Shown piece by piece: positions 1-6,495 of a DNA stretch of 64,000 nucleotides. Origin of the DNA: an uncultured Ruminococcus sp. (lineage in GTDB: Bacteria; Bacillota; Clostridia; Oscillospirales; Ruminococcaceae); the NCBI RefSeq assembly GCF_937915125.1, contig NZ_CALDMP010000098.1, positions 1-64,000 on the forward strand, read 5' to 3'. A program made the position numbers and the translations under genes. The notes under the pieces were generated by a model, which searched no databases, had not been told where the DNA came from, and saw only the letters and a list, made by a program, of their open reading frames with translations. Every line of letters starts with the position of its first letter. Position 1 is the stretch's first letter.

Positions 1-48
1 GGATGATATCCGCCCCTACAAAGGGTTCTCCTTAGGTTCTTTGGGAAC

Positions 49-123
49 GGCGGGAGCAAGCCCCCGCCTTACGCTTCTGGTTTCCAGACAAGAAGTAAAA
101 TTTTAAGCGTTACAATGTACTAC
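49..123. repeat. 75-bp dispersed repeat, copy 1
   Basis: This segment starts with the palindrome GGCGGGAGCAAGCCCCCGCC and continues for about 55 bp. It matches 9571-9646 nearly base for base, with about ten substitutions. A palindromic CCCCTACA element follows it directly. Confidence 0.75.
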
Positions 124-147
124 GGGCGAACACAGTTCGCCCCTACA
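123..147. repeat. Palindromic CCCCTACA element (GGGCGAACACAGTTCGCCC type)
   Basis: The stem GGGCGAAC pairs with GTTCGCCC around a 3-nt loop, followed by CTACA. The same unit recurs at 8370, 9491, 25083 and 55665, and variants with other stem sequences occur elsewhere in the window. Confidence 0.8.
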
Positions 148-263
148 GAAAAATCCACCCTGTGTTCGGACATAACATTACACATCACCCCAATCATTTC
201 CACCCATAAATCAACCCATCCGGCGCATCCTAATCCTATCCCCAAAACAGGAGGTATGACACA

Positions 264-449
264 ATGGATGCTTGGGATATTTTTTGTCTGACCGGACACG
301 TGGACGACTATCTGCACTATCGTCAGGCACAGGGACTGGCACAGCCGCATGCCGATCCGGCGACAACAAAGGAGAAAAAACCGCATGGAAACATACCGAG
401 GACTGGTGCTGGCACAGCGGACAGCGGGCGACCGTGGGAAGTTCATTGA
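264..449 (+). CDS. yqzL: YqzL-like small protein upstream of recO
   Basis: This 61-residue peptide starts with MDAWDIFCLTGHVDDYLHYR, which fits the YqzL pattern (W, F, TG, YL at fixed spacing) seen in the small protein encoded just upstream of recO in Bacillus. The function of YqzL is not established. An AGGAGG at 249-254 sits 9 nt before the ATG. The ORF overlaps the first 65 nt of recO in another frame, which suggests translational coupling. The residues after about position 30 are read over the recO start and look unstructured, so the conserved part is only the N-terminal half. The assignment rests on motif and position. Confidence 0.6.
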   Translation: MDAWDIFCLTGHVDDYLHYRQAQGLAQPHADPATTKEKKPHGNIPRTGAGTADSGRPWEVH

Positions 450-1200
450 TATCCTCACCGAAAAAAACACCTTGCAGGAGGTCTATGTGCGTGGTGCCAA
501 AAAAGCCTCTGCTTCGGGCACTTCCACTACCCAGCTGTTTTCCTATGCCACTTTCAGTGTGCAGCAGCGGCAGAACCGGTTCTATCTGGACAGCGCCGAG
601 CCCATTCGTATTTTCTACCGGCTCCGGGAATCCCTGTCCCGGCTGAGCCTTGCCATGTATTTCAGCGAACTGCTGCGGCAGAGTGTCCGGGAACATCAAA
701 ACCCCGGCGAGAACTGCGAGGTCATGCGTCTGGCACTCAACACCCTGCACTATCTGGAAAACGGTCAGCGGGAGGAAGGCTTTCTGAAGCCCGTTTTTGA
801 ACTGCGCCTTATGACAGAGCTGGGTATGATGCCCGATCTGCTCATGTGCCGCTGCTGCGGCGAATTTTTACCAAAACGGCTCTATTTCTCCGTGGAAGAG
901 GGCTGTTTTTCTTGTCAGGACTGCGGAGCACCCAAAACGGCATATGCACCCATCCTGCTCCGTGCACCGGCTTTGCAGGCAATGCGGCATATGGTGTTCG
1001 CCGATTTCACCCGGCTGTACAACTTCCGCCTGGGTGCGGAAAACCTTGCCGCCGTCCAGCTGTGCGCCGAACGCTTCGTGCGCTATCATCTGGATGTGCG
1101 GCTGGATACATTGGAATTTTACCACAAGATCACAACACCACCTCAGCTTATGGAGGAAACAACTCATGAACCAACATTATCAGATACTGGAATTTCATAA
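385..1200 (+). CDS. recO: DNA repair protein RecO
   Basis: RecO (271 residues) loads RecA onto SSB-coated single-stranded DNA in the RecF recombination pathway. The protein opens with METYRGLVLAQRTAGDRGK, the typical N-terminal OB-fold strand. The C-terminal half carries a zinc-binding cysteine cluster (CRCCGEF, then CFSCQDCG). I chose the ATG at 385 because GGAGAAAA lies just upstream and the RecO fold starts there; an earlier in-frame ATG at 349 has no ribosome binding site. The last 35 nt overlap mutS2, so the two repair genes are probably co-translated. Length is slightly above the usual 240-260 residues. Confidence 0.93.
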   Translation: METYRGLVLAQRTAGDRGKFIDILTEKNTLQEVYVRGAKKASASGTSTTQLFSYATFSVQQRQNRFYLDSAEPIRIFYRLRESLSRLSLAMYFSELLRQSVREHQNPGENCEVMRLALNTLHYLENGQREEGFLKPVFELRLMTELGMMPDLLMCRCCGEFLPKRLYFSVEEGCFSCQDCGAPKTAYAPILLRAPALQAMRHMVFADFTRLYNFRLGAENLAAVQLCAERFVRYHLDVRLDTLEFYHKITTPPQLMEETTHEPTLSDTGIS

Positions 1201-3550
1201 AATACTGGATATGCTGGCGAACCTGTCCGCCAACGATATCACACGGGAAAAAGTCAGGGCAATCACCCCTACCTCTGATCTTGCAGAAGCACGTGCCGAA
1301 ATGGAGAAAACCAGTGATGCACTGGGTCTCTCCATTCAGTTCGGCGCACCGCCTTTCCACGCCTTTCAGGATATGCGCATGGGACTGCGGCGTGCCAAAT
1401 CCGGCGCACGGCTCTCACTGAAAGATCTGCTGGAAATTGCCACTGTCCTGCGGCAGGTGCAGTCCCTCAGTGACTGGTATGACCGCTGTGCCGGGGTGGA
1501 ATCTTCCCTGGACGACTTGTTCACCCAGCTGGCACCAGTTCCCTTTCTGCTGGAAAAATTAGACCGCTCTATTCTCTCCGAAGAGGAAATTGCCGATGCC
1601 GCAAGTCCGGCGCTGGCGGAGATTCGCCGGAAGATCGGACGTTCCCGGCAGAAACTCCGGGACACCCTGGACAATATGATGCGGCGGCAGGAGATTCAGG
1701 AATGCTTACAGGACAACCGTGTCACACTCCGTGACGGCAGATTTGTATTGCCTGTCCGTGCGGAACACCGGGGGAAAATTCCCGGACTGGTACATGACAC
1801 CTCGGCAACGGGGCAGACCTTATTTATTGAACCCATCGCCGTGGTAGACGCCAACAACGACATCCGTCTGCTGGAAATCCAGGAGACAGAGGAAATCGAG
1901 CGCATTATTGAGGAACTGTGCACCGAATGCGGCACCTGGGCAGACGCCATAATCCGTGACCACGAGGTCTGTGCAGAGCTGAATCTGTACTTTGCAAAGG
2001 CACGGCTGGCGGAACAGATGCACGCCTTTGCACCGACGCTGACAGATGACGGCGTGATCATCCTGAAAAAGGCACGCCATCCCCTGATCCCCTATAAAAA
2101 AGCTGTCCCCATCAGCTTCACTCTGGGTGACCCTTACCGTGCGCTTATTATCACCGGTCCCAATACCGGCGGTAAGACCGTTGCCCTGAAAACCTGCGGT
2201 CTGCTGACCCTTATGGCAATGAGCGGTATGCTGATTCCGGCGGCTGAGGGAAGTCAGATTTCCGTCTTTGATCATGTGCTGGCGGATATCGGCGATACCC
2301 AGAGCATTGAGCAGAATCTTTCCACGTTCTCGGCGCATATGAGCAGTGTTATCCGCATTCTGGAACAGGCGGACGAACATTCCCTGGTACTGCTGGACGA
2401 ACTGGGTTCGGGCACTGACCCTGTAGAAGGTGCGGCTCTGGCGGAGGCAATCATTGCCCGGCTGAAAGACAACGGCGCAAAGCTTATGGTTTCCACCCAC
2501 TATCAGGAATTGAAGCTCTATGCCACCCAGCAGCCAGACGTGGAAAATGCATCCTGTGAGTTTGACATTGAAACACTCCGTCCCACCTATCGGCTCATTC
2601 TCGGTTCCCCCGGGAAGTCCAACGCTTTTGCCATCAGCGAGGGGCTGGGTATGGCAAAAGAGATCATTACCCAGGCAGAAACGTTGGTCAGCGAGGAAAA
2701 TACCCGGTTTGAACAGGCTGTGGCAAAGCTGGAGGAGACCCGGAAAGAACTGGAGCACGACCGGGATGCCCTGCGGTTATCCCTACAGCAGGCGGAGGAA
2801 AATGAGGCTAAGCTCCGGGAGGAACTGGAGCGTACCCAAAAAGACCGGGAAAATATTATGGAACAGGCTCGACTGGAGGCAATGCGTATTGTGGAAACCA
2901 CAAAGGCACAGTCCAACGAAATGCTGACGGAACTGGAACAGCTGCGCAAGGAAAAAGAAAAAGCATCCTTTGCGGAGGATGTGATCGGCGCAAAGGGACA
3001 TGTGAAGCGTGGATTCCGGAAGATGTACGAAACGGCGAATCCGGTGACGGATACGGCAGATGAGGACTATGTACTCCCCAGAGAATTACAGGTGGGCGAC
3101 ACAGTGCTTATGGCGGATACAAAGCAAAAGGCAGTCGTCGCCGGAAAGCCCGACAAAAACGGCATGGTATTCCTGCAAATGGGCGCTATGCGCACCAAGG
3201 CACCAGTAGGCAAGCTGCGTTTGGTTGCCGGCGTAGAAGAAAAGCAGAAAAGTCAGCAGAAACAGCGCAGCTCCGCCGGACGTGTTTCCGCACAGGCGGC
3301 ACGGCGTGGTACCATGGAACTGGATATCCGGGGCTGCACCTGTGACGAAGGTGTTTATCAGATGGACGCTTTTCTTGACCGGGCAGTGATGTCCCATATT
3401 GCCACAGTGACGATCATTCACGGCAAGGGCACGGGACAGCTGCGCAAAGCCATTCACCAGCGGCTGAAACAGCTGAAATATGTGAAATCCTTCCGACTGG
3501 GCACATTCGGCGAGGGTGAGGACGGCGTGACAATTGTCAGCCTGGAATAA
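1166..3550 (+). CDS. mutS2: Endonuclease MutS2
   Basis: MutS2 (794 residues) is an ATPase with a nuclease domain that acts on recombination intermediates and, in Bacillus, on collided ribosomes. The order seen is a MutS-like core, Walker A GPNTGGKT near residue 331, Walker B LVLLDELGSGTD near 405-415, a charged coiled coil at about 510-640, and a C-terminal Smr domain with LDIRG near 719 and HGKGTGQLRKA near 751. The start is the ATG inside the recO tail, preceded by GGAGG. Smr domains usually have LDLRG; isoleucine here is conservative. No following gene is close on this strand, so recO-mutS2 ends the operon. Confidence 0.95.
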   Translation: MNQHYQILEFHKILDMLANLSANDITREKVRAITPTSDLAEARAEMEKTSDALGLSIQFGAPPFHAFQDMRMGLRRAKSGARLSLKDLLEIATVLRQVQSLSDWYDRCAGVESSLDDLFTQLAPVPFLLEKLDRSILSEEEIADAASPALAEIRRKIGRSRQKLRDTLDNMMRRQEIQECLQDNRVTLRDGRFVLPVRAEHRGKIPGLVHDTSATGQTLFIEPIAVVDANNDIRLLEIQETEEIERIIEELCTECGTWADAIIRDHEVCAELNLYFAKARLAEQMHAFAPTLTDDGVIILKKARHPLIPYKKAVPISFTLGDPYRALIITGPNTGGKTVALKTCGLLTLMAMSGMLIPAAEGSQISVFDHVLADIGDTQSIEQNLSTFSAHMSSVIRILEQADEHSLVLLDELGSGTDPVEGAALAEAIIARLKDNGAKLMVSTHYQELKLYATQQPDVENASCEFDIETLRPTYRLILGSPGKSNAFAISEGLGMAKEIITQAETLVSEENTRFEQAVAKLEETRKELEHDRDALRLSLQQAEENEAKLREELERTQKDRENIMEQARLEAMRIVETTKAQSNEMLTELEQLRKEKEKASFAEDVIGAKGHVKRGFRKMYETANPVTDTADEDYVLPRELQVGDTVLMADTKQKAVVAGKPDKNGMVFLQMGAMRTKAPVGKLRLVAGVEEKQKSQQKQRSSAGRVSAQAARRGTMELDIRGCTCDEGVYQMDAFLDRAVMSHIATVTIIHGKGTGQLRKAIHQRLKQLKYVKSFRLGTFGEGEDGVTIVSLE

Positions 3551-3591
3551 GAATAATTCCCGATAGCAAAGAAAAATCCTTTTGACATGAA

Positions 3592-3790
3592 AAACCGGAC
3601 ATACGCAGTCCAGGGCGCGTTTAGCCCTGGCAGAGTCCAGGGACAGCGTCCCTGGTCGCCGCCCGCAGGCGGCGAAACACCCTGCGCCGTACTTTCGGCG
3701 CGCGGAGAGGGTGGTGAGAAAAAGCGACAGCTTTTTCGAGGCGGGGCGAACAAGACCGCCCCGCCTTGTGAAACCGTACAAGCAAAGGAA
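3592..3790. repeat. GC-rich array of six consecutive hairpins
   Basis: Six inverted repeats follow one another almost without gaps: 3610-3630, 3637-3655, 3657-3674, 3684-3701 (extended by an outer ACCCT/AGGGT stem), about 3721-3738, and 3741-3766. Loops are 3 to 8 nt. The block fills the space between mutS2 and the next gene. Open frames across it look like reading-frame shadows of the palindromes. It may act as a terminator or as a stabilising 3' structure. Confidence 0.7.
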
Positions 3791-3793
3791 CGC

Positions 3794-3829
3794 CTTGCAA
3801 ACTTCCCGGTGGGACGTTTGCAACAAAAC
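3794..3829. repeat. Palindrome with GGT loop and CAACAAAAC tail, copy 1
   Basis: The stem GCAAACTTCCC pairs with GGGACGTTTGC (one mismatch) around GGT, followed by AACAAAAC. A second copy lies at 21911-21946 with a perfect stem and the same loop and tail. Confidence 0.7.
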
Positions 3830-3842
3830 AAGGAGGCACACC

Positions 3843-4313
3843 ATGCGCAGAACCGACCGGGAAATCACTGCATTTCCAGAACTGATCGCAATCCTGAAAA
3901 AATGCGACGTATGCCGTCTGGCATTCCACGACGAGCCATACCCCTACATCCTGCCCCTGAATTTCGGTATGACTGTGGATGGCACGCAGCTGACACTGTA
4001 TTTTCACGGGGCAACCGAGGGTAAAAAATACGACCTCATGGCAAAAAATTCCCTGGTCAGCTTCGAAGCAGACTGTAGTCACCAGCTAATCATCAACGAA
4101 CAGGCATGCAGCTGTACCATGGCATATGAAAGCGTCATCGGACAGGGCAAAGTTGAAATTGTTTCAGATGAGGAAAAACTTGACGCACTGATAGAAATTA
4201 TGCGGCACTATCACCGGGAGGACTTTGCATTCAACCGGGATGTCATACCGCATACAACTGTTTTCAAGCTGGTTGTCACTGCAATGACCGGAAAACGGAG
4301 GAATGCAAAATGA
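3843..4313 (+). CDS. Pyridoxamine 5'-phosphate oxidase-like flavoprotein (NimA/PNPOx family)
   Basis: The 156-residue protein opens with MRRTDREITAFPELIAIL and continues with a split-barrel FMN-binding pattern (CRLAFHDEPYPYILPLNFGM, then LYFHGATEGKKYD). This is typical of the PNPOx-like/NimA group, which reduces or binds small molecules; the actual substrate cannot be read from sequence. The start at 3843 follows a strong AAGGAGG. The stop codon overlaps the ATG of the next gene (ATGA at 4310-4313), so the two form a coupled pair. True PdxH is longer, so I do not assign vitamin B6 synthesis. Confidence 0.85.
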   Translation: MRRTDREITAFPELIAILKKCDVCRLAFHDEPYPYILPLNFGMTVDGTQLTLYFHGATEGKKYDLMAKNSLVSFEADCSHQLIINEQACSCTMAYESVIGQGKVEIVSDEEKLDALIEIMRHYHREDFAFNRDVIPHTTVFKLVVTAMTGKRRNAK

Positions 4314-4678
4314 CACCCGACCTGCATTTGCGAAAGTTTCTGTTCCAATATGCAATGGATACTTACGGCACGCAGCCGGAATACCTATGGGAAAAATCAC
4401 CGGACAACGCCATCCTGCGGCATAAAGAAAACGGCAAGTGGTACGCAGTCGTTCTGGATGTCCATGAAAAAAAGCTGGGACTGCCCGGCGACGGAACAGT
4501 GGATGTGCTGAATGTCAAATGTGATCCTCTGGAAATCGGATCACTGCTGCGGAAAAAGGGATTTTTCCCGGCATATCACATGAATAAGAATCACTGGATC
4601 TCCATTTTGCTGGACGGGTCTGTGCCGGAAGAGGAAATCTTGTATTTTCTGGATGAGAGTTATGGGCTGACGGGATGA
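4310..4678 (+). CDS. MmcQ/YjbR family protein
   Basis: This 122-residue protein matches the MmcQ/YjbR family, a small CyaY-like fold often annotated as DNA-binding. Signature parts are the N-terminal LRKFLFQYAMDTYGTQPEYLW, the central KWYAVVLDV, and the C-terminal YHMNKNHWISILLDG, close to the family NKxHWxxVxLD pattern. It overlaps the preceding PNPOx-like gene by 4 nt, indicating translational coupling. The biological role of the family is poorly defined, and a joint role of the two genes is only inferred. Confidence 0.87.
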   Translation: MTPDLHLRKFLFQYAMDTYGTQPEYLWEKSPDNAILRHKENGKWYAVVLDVHEKKLGLPGDGTVDVLNVKCDPLEIGSLLRKKGFFPAYHMNKNHWISILLDGSVPEEEILYFLDESYGLTG

Positions 4679-4727
4679 GGGCAATAGGATTCCTCAAATA
4701 CTATTCAGGATAACCCCTCCACCATTG

Positions 4728-4766
4728 CGCCGCAGATGACGGGTGAGCGGGTTTTTAGAGGTGACC
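4728..4766. repeat. MITE-B fragment (one end)
   Basis: These 39 bp match the right end of MITE-like family B, running from GCCGCAGATGACGGG to the terminal GGGTTTTTAGAGGTGACC. The other end is missing. The preceding 15 bp (AACCCCTCCACCATTGC) match the start of the element at 46842, so two repeat fragments are joined here. Confidence 0.7.
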
Positions 4767-4790
4767 TTGTGTTTCCCCGGCGAAAATCAC

Positions 4791-4819
4791 TTGACACAGC
4801 CCATGAAATCTGCTATAAT
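4791..4819 (+). promoter_or_regulatory. Sigma-A promoter of orphan antitoxin-like RNA
   Basis: TTGACA (4791-4796) and TATAAT (4814-4819) are both perfect consensus with 17-nt spacing, plus an extended TGC before the -10 box. This is among the strongest promoter matches in the window. Confidence 0.85.
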
Positions 4820-4825
4820 AAAAAA

Positions 4826-4917
4826 AGAAAGAGCATACCGGTAAGACGGTCGCTCCCAATGTAAAAGGATTCTAACGAAGTAGTCGCCTTATGTGGAAGT
4901 GGGGCGGCTATTTCCGT
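4826..4917 (+). ncRNA. Orphan type I antitoxin-like small RNA
   Basis: The transcript predicted from the promoter at 4791 starts near 4826. It carries GAGCATACC and CGGTCGCTCCCAA, which closely match the 5' end of the antisense RNA of the toxin locus at 6344-6425. It ends in a GC-rich hairpin (GTCGCC pairing with GGCGGC, 4887-4910) followed by ATTTCCGTTT. No toxin-like ORF lies opposite it. It could act in trans on the toxin mRNA, or serve as a leader or attenuator of the amidohydrolase 40 nt downstream. Confidence 0.55.
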
Positions 4918-4957
4918 TTGTACTCTATATGGATATAGAAAAGAAAGAGGTATCCCC

Positions 4958-6109
4958 ATGAAGATCTGGAACGCAGCCATACACACGCAGACCGCAGCCG
5001 GTATCATTGAAAACGGCTATGTCTCCGTGGAAAACGGCAAAATCACAGAAGTATCATCTGGTACGCCAGAAACCATTACACCAGAGGACATTGACGCCGG
5101 GGGTTCGATGCTCCTGCCGGGCTTTATTGACGCCCACACCCATCTGGGGATTATCGAAAACGGCATTGCCTTTGAGGGAGATGACTGCAACGAAGCCACC
5201 GATCCCTTTACACCCCATCTGCGTGTCATTGACGGCGTGAATCCTCTGGATCGCTGCTTTGAGGAGGCACGTGCTGCCGGCGTGACCACAGTCATGACTT
5301 CTCCGGGCAGTGCTAACACCTGCGGCGGCACCATGGCAATTCTCAAGACAGCCGGGCGTATGACAGACCGGATGCTGATCGGTACGGGCATGAAATTTGC
5401 TCTGGGAGAGAATCCCAAAAGCGTCTACAATGACCGGGACGAAACGCCCATCACACGCATGGCAACAGCGGCGATGATCCGGGAGGGACTGTCCAAAGCC
5501 CAGCGATATCAGCAGGAACTGGACTTTGCAGAAAGCGATCCGGACGAGCATATGCCGGACTATGATGCCAAATCCGAGGCATTGCTGCCTGTGCTGGAAC
5601 GGGATGTGAAAGCCCATTTCCACTGCCATCGGGCGGATGATATTTGCACAGCCATCCGCATTGCAAAGGAATTCCACCTGGATTATGTCATTGTGCACGG
5701 CACAGAGGGCTATGAGATCGCAGACATTCTGGCGGAGGAACAGGTGCCTGTGATTGCCGGGCCGACCCTCTGCGACCGGTGCAAGCCGGAGATGCAGAAG
5801 CTTACTATTCAGAACCCGGCACTGCTGCATAATGCCGGCGTAAAAGTGGCACTTTGCACAGACCACCCGGTGATACCAATCCAGTATCTGTCCACCACGG
5901 CGGCGCTTGCGGTGAAAGGCGGCATGTCCCGGGAGGACGCCATCTATGCCATTACCGCCGGTGCTGCGGAAATTCTCGGCGTAGAGGAGCGTGTGGGCAG
6001 CATTGCCGTGGGCATGGATGCGGATTTGCAGCTGTACCGGGGCGATCCCCTGGATCTCCTGTGCGACCCCTGGCTGGTCATGATTGACGGAAAGATTTGC
6101 GTGCAATAA
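4958..6109 (+). CDS. Metal-dependent amidohydrolase
   Basis: The 383-residue protein has the layout of cytosolic imidazolonepropionase-like amidohydrolases: an N-terminal beta-sandwich, then a TIM barrel. Visible metal-ligand motifs are DAHTHLG near residue 58, HFHCHRADD near 215, VHGTEG near 245 and CTDHPV near 300. The C-terminal sandwich ends with VGSIAVGMDADLQLYRGDPL. The substrate cannot be told from sequence. An AAAGAGG precedes the ATG. The gene lies behind the antitoxin-like RNA and its terminator, which could attenuate it, and is followed by a rho-independent terminator at 6126-6164. Confidence 0.88.
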   Translation: MKIWNAAIHTQTAAGIIENGYVSVENGKITEVSSGTPETITPEDIDAGGSMLLPGFIDAHTHLGIIENGIAFEGDDCNEATDPFTPHLRVIDGVNPLDRCFEEARAAGVTTVMTSPGSANTCGGTMAILKTAGRMTDRMLIGTGMKFALGENPKSVYNDRDETPITRMATAAMIREGLSKAQRYQQELDFAESDPDEHMPDYDAKSEALLPVLERDVKAHFHCHRADDICTAIRIAKEFHLDYVIVHGTEGYEIADILAEEQVPVIAGPTLCDRCKPEMQKLTIQNPALLHNAGVKVALCTDHPVIPIQYLSTTAALAVKGGMSREDAIYAITAGAAEILGVEERVGSIAVGMDADLQLYRGDPLDLLCDPWLVMIDGKICVQ

Positions 6110-6125
6110 ACGGAATCAGATATGG

Positions 6126-6164
6126 AAAACCGGCTTTCTCCTGTTTCGGGGGAAGCCGGTTTTG
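6126..6164 (+). terminator. Terminator of the amidohydrolase gene
   Basis: AAAACCGGCTT pairs with AAGCCGGTTTT across a short loop and leads into a T-rich stretch. It ends 3 bp before the -35 box of the toxin promoter. Confidence 0.8.
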
Positions 6165-6166
6165 GT

Positions 6167-6195
6167 TTGACATCTGTCAGAATTTGTGATAAAAT
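6167..6195 (+). promoter_or_regulatory. Toxin mRNA promoter
   Basis: TTGACA (6167-6172) and TAAAAT (6190-6195) are spaced by 17 nt. The predicted transcript starts near 6202 and includes a 60-nt leader before the toxin ORF. Confidence 0.82.
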
Positions 6196-6262
6196 AGAAT
6201 GCAGAGAGCATACCATACAGCGGTAGGCGGTCAATCCACGCTCCCGGAAGGGAGTGATTGTT

Positions 6263-6346
6263 ATGACATGGATGGAGTTTCTCACTCTGTTGATGGTCGT
6301 TTGTCAAGTCATTGTGATTTTTCAAAACAGCAATAAAAGGAAATAA
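6263..6346 (+). CDS. Small hydrophobic type I toxin (holin-like toxin family)
   Basis: This 27-residue peptide reads MTWMEFLTLLMVVCQVIVIF and ends QNSNKRK, so it is a short N-terminus, one membrane-spanning helix and a basic tail. That layout matches the short holin-like/TxpA-type toxins of Firmicutes, which insert in the cytoplasmic membrane. GGGAGTG at 6250-6256 is a good ribosome binding site. Its own consensus promoter lies at 6167. The stop codon sits inside the left arm of a bidirectional terminator shared with the antisense RNA from 6425. The 5' leader repeats, in the same sense, the first bases of the antisense RNA. Function is inferred from architecture and peptide character. Confidence 0.72.
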   Translation: MTWMEFLTLLMVVCQVIVIFQNSNKRK

Positions 6347-6378
6347 CCGCCCCAGCTTGCCAACGTGAGCGGTTATTT
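6341..6378. terminator. Bidirectional terminator of the toxin-antitoxin locus
   Basis: AAATAACCGC (6341-6350) pairs perfectly with GCGGTTATTT (6369-6378). It overlaps the toxin stop codon and can end both the toxin mRNA and the convergent antisense RNA. Confidence 0.8.
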
Positions 6379-6425
6379 CTAAACTACTTAACTTGGGAGC
6401 GACCGCCTATCGGTGTGCTCTCTTC
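6344..6425 (-). ncRNA. Antisense antitoxin RNA
   Basis: A - strand promoter at 6432-6460 predicts a transcript starting near 6425 that runs toward the toxin gene and ends at the shared terminator, about 80 nt in all. It is complementary to the 3' untranslated part of the toxin mRNA, as in TxpA/RatA-type loci. Its 5' segment (GAGCACACCGATAGGCGGTC, then GCTCCC) is nearly repeated at the 5' end of the toxin mRNA and in the orphan RNA at 4826. Confidence 0.68.
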
Positions 6426-6431
6426 TCTTAT

Positions 6432-6460
6432 AGTATAGCTGATTTTGATGGGGTTGTCAA
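6432..6460 (-). promoter_or_regulatory. Antitoxin RNA promoter
   Basis: Read on the - strand, TTGACA (6460-6455) and TATACT (6437-6432) are spaced by 17 nt. It faces the toxin promoter at 6167. Confidence 0.82.
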
Positions 6461-6495
6461 GTGGTTATCATAGTTTTTCATGGATATCCTTCAGC

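Larger units (their letters stand above)
1..263. other. Intergenic region before yqzL-recO, filled with palindromic repeats
   Basis: No credible gene is seen in the first 263 bases. The stretch holds the 3' half of a palindromic element ending in CCCCTACA (1-20), a 75-bp dispersed repeat (49-123) that recurs at 9571-9646, and a complete palindromic element (123-147). The ribosome binding site of the first gene lies at 249-254. The open frames here overlap the repeats and have no protein-like composition. Confidence 0.6.

Noticed and set aside
944..1165. Upstream extension of mutS2 by 74 codons
   Set aside because: These codons overlap recO in another frame, have no ribosome binding site, and MutS2 proteins begin with the MNQHYQILEFHKILDML-like segment at 1166.
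4826..4957. Riboswitch upstream of the amidohydrolase
   Set aside because: The leader matches the antitoxin RNA of the 6.3-kb locus and does not match any riboswitch class I know; a metabolite-binding core is not visible.
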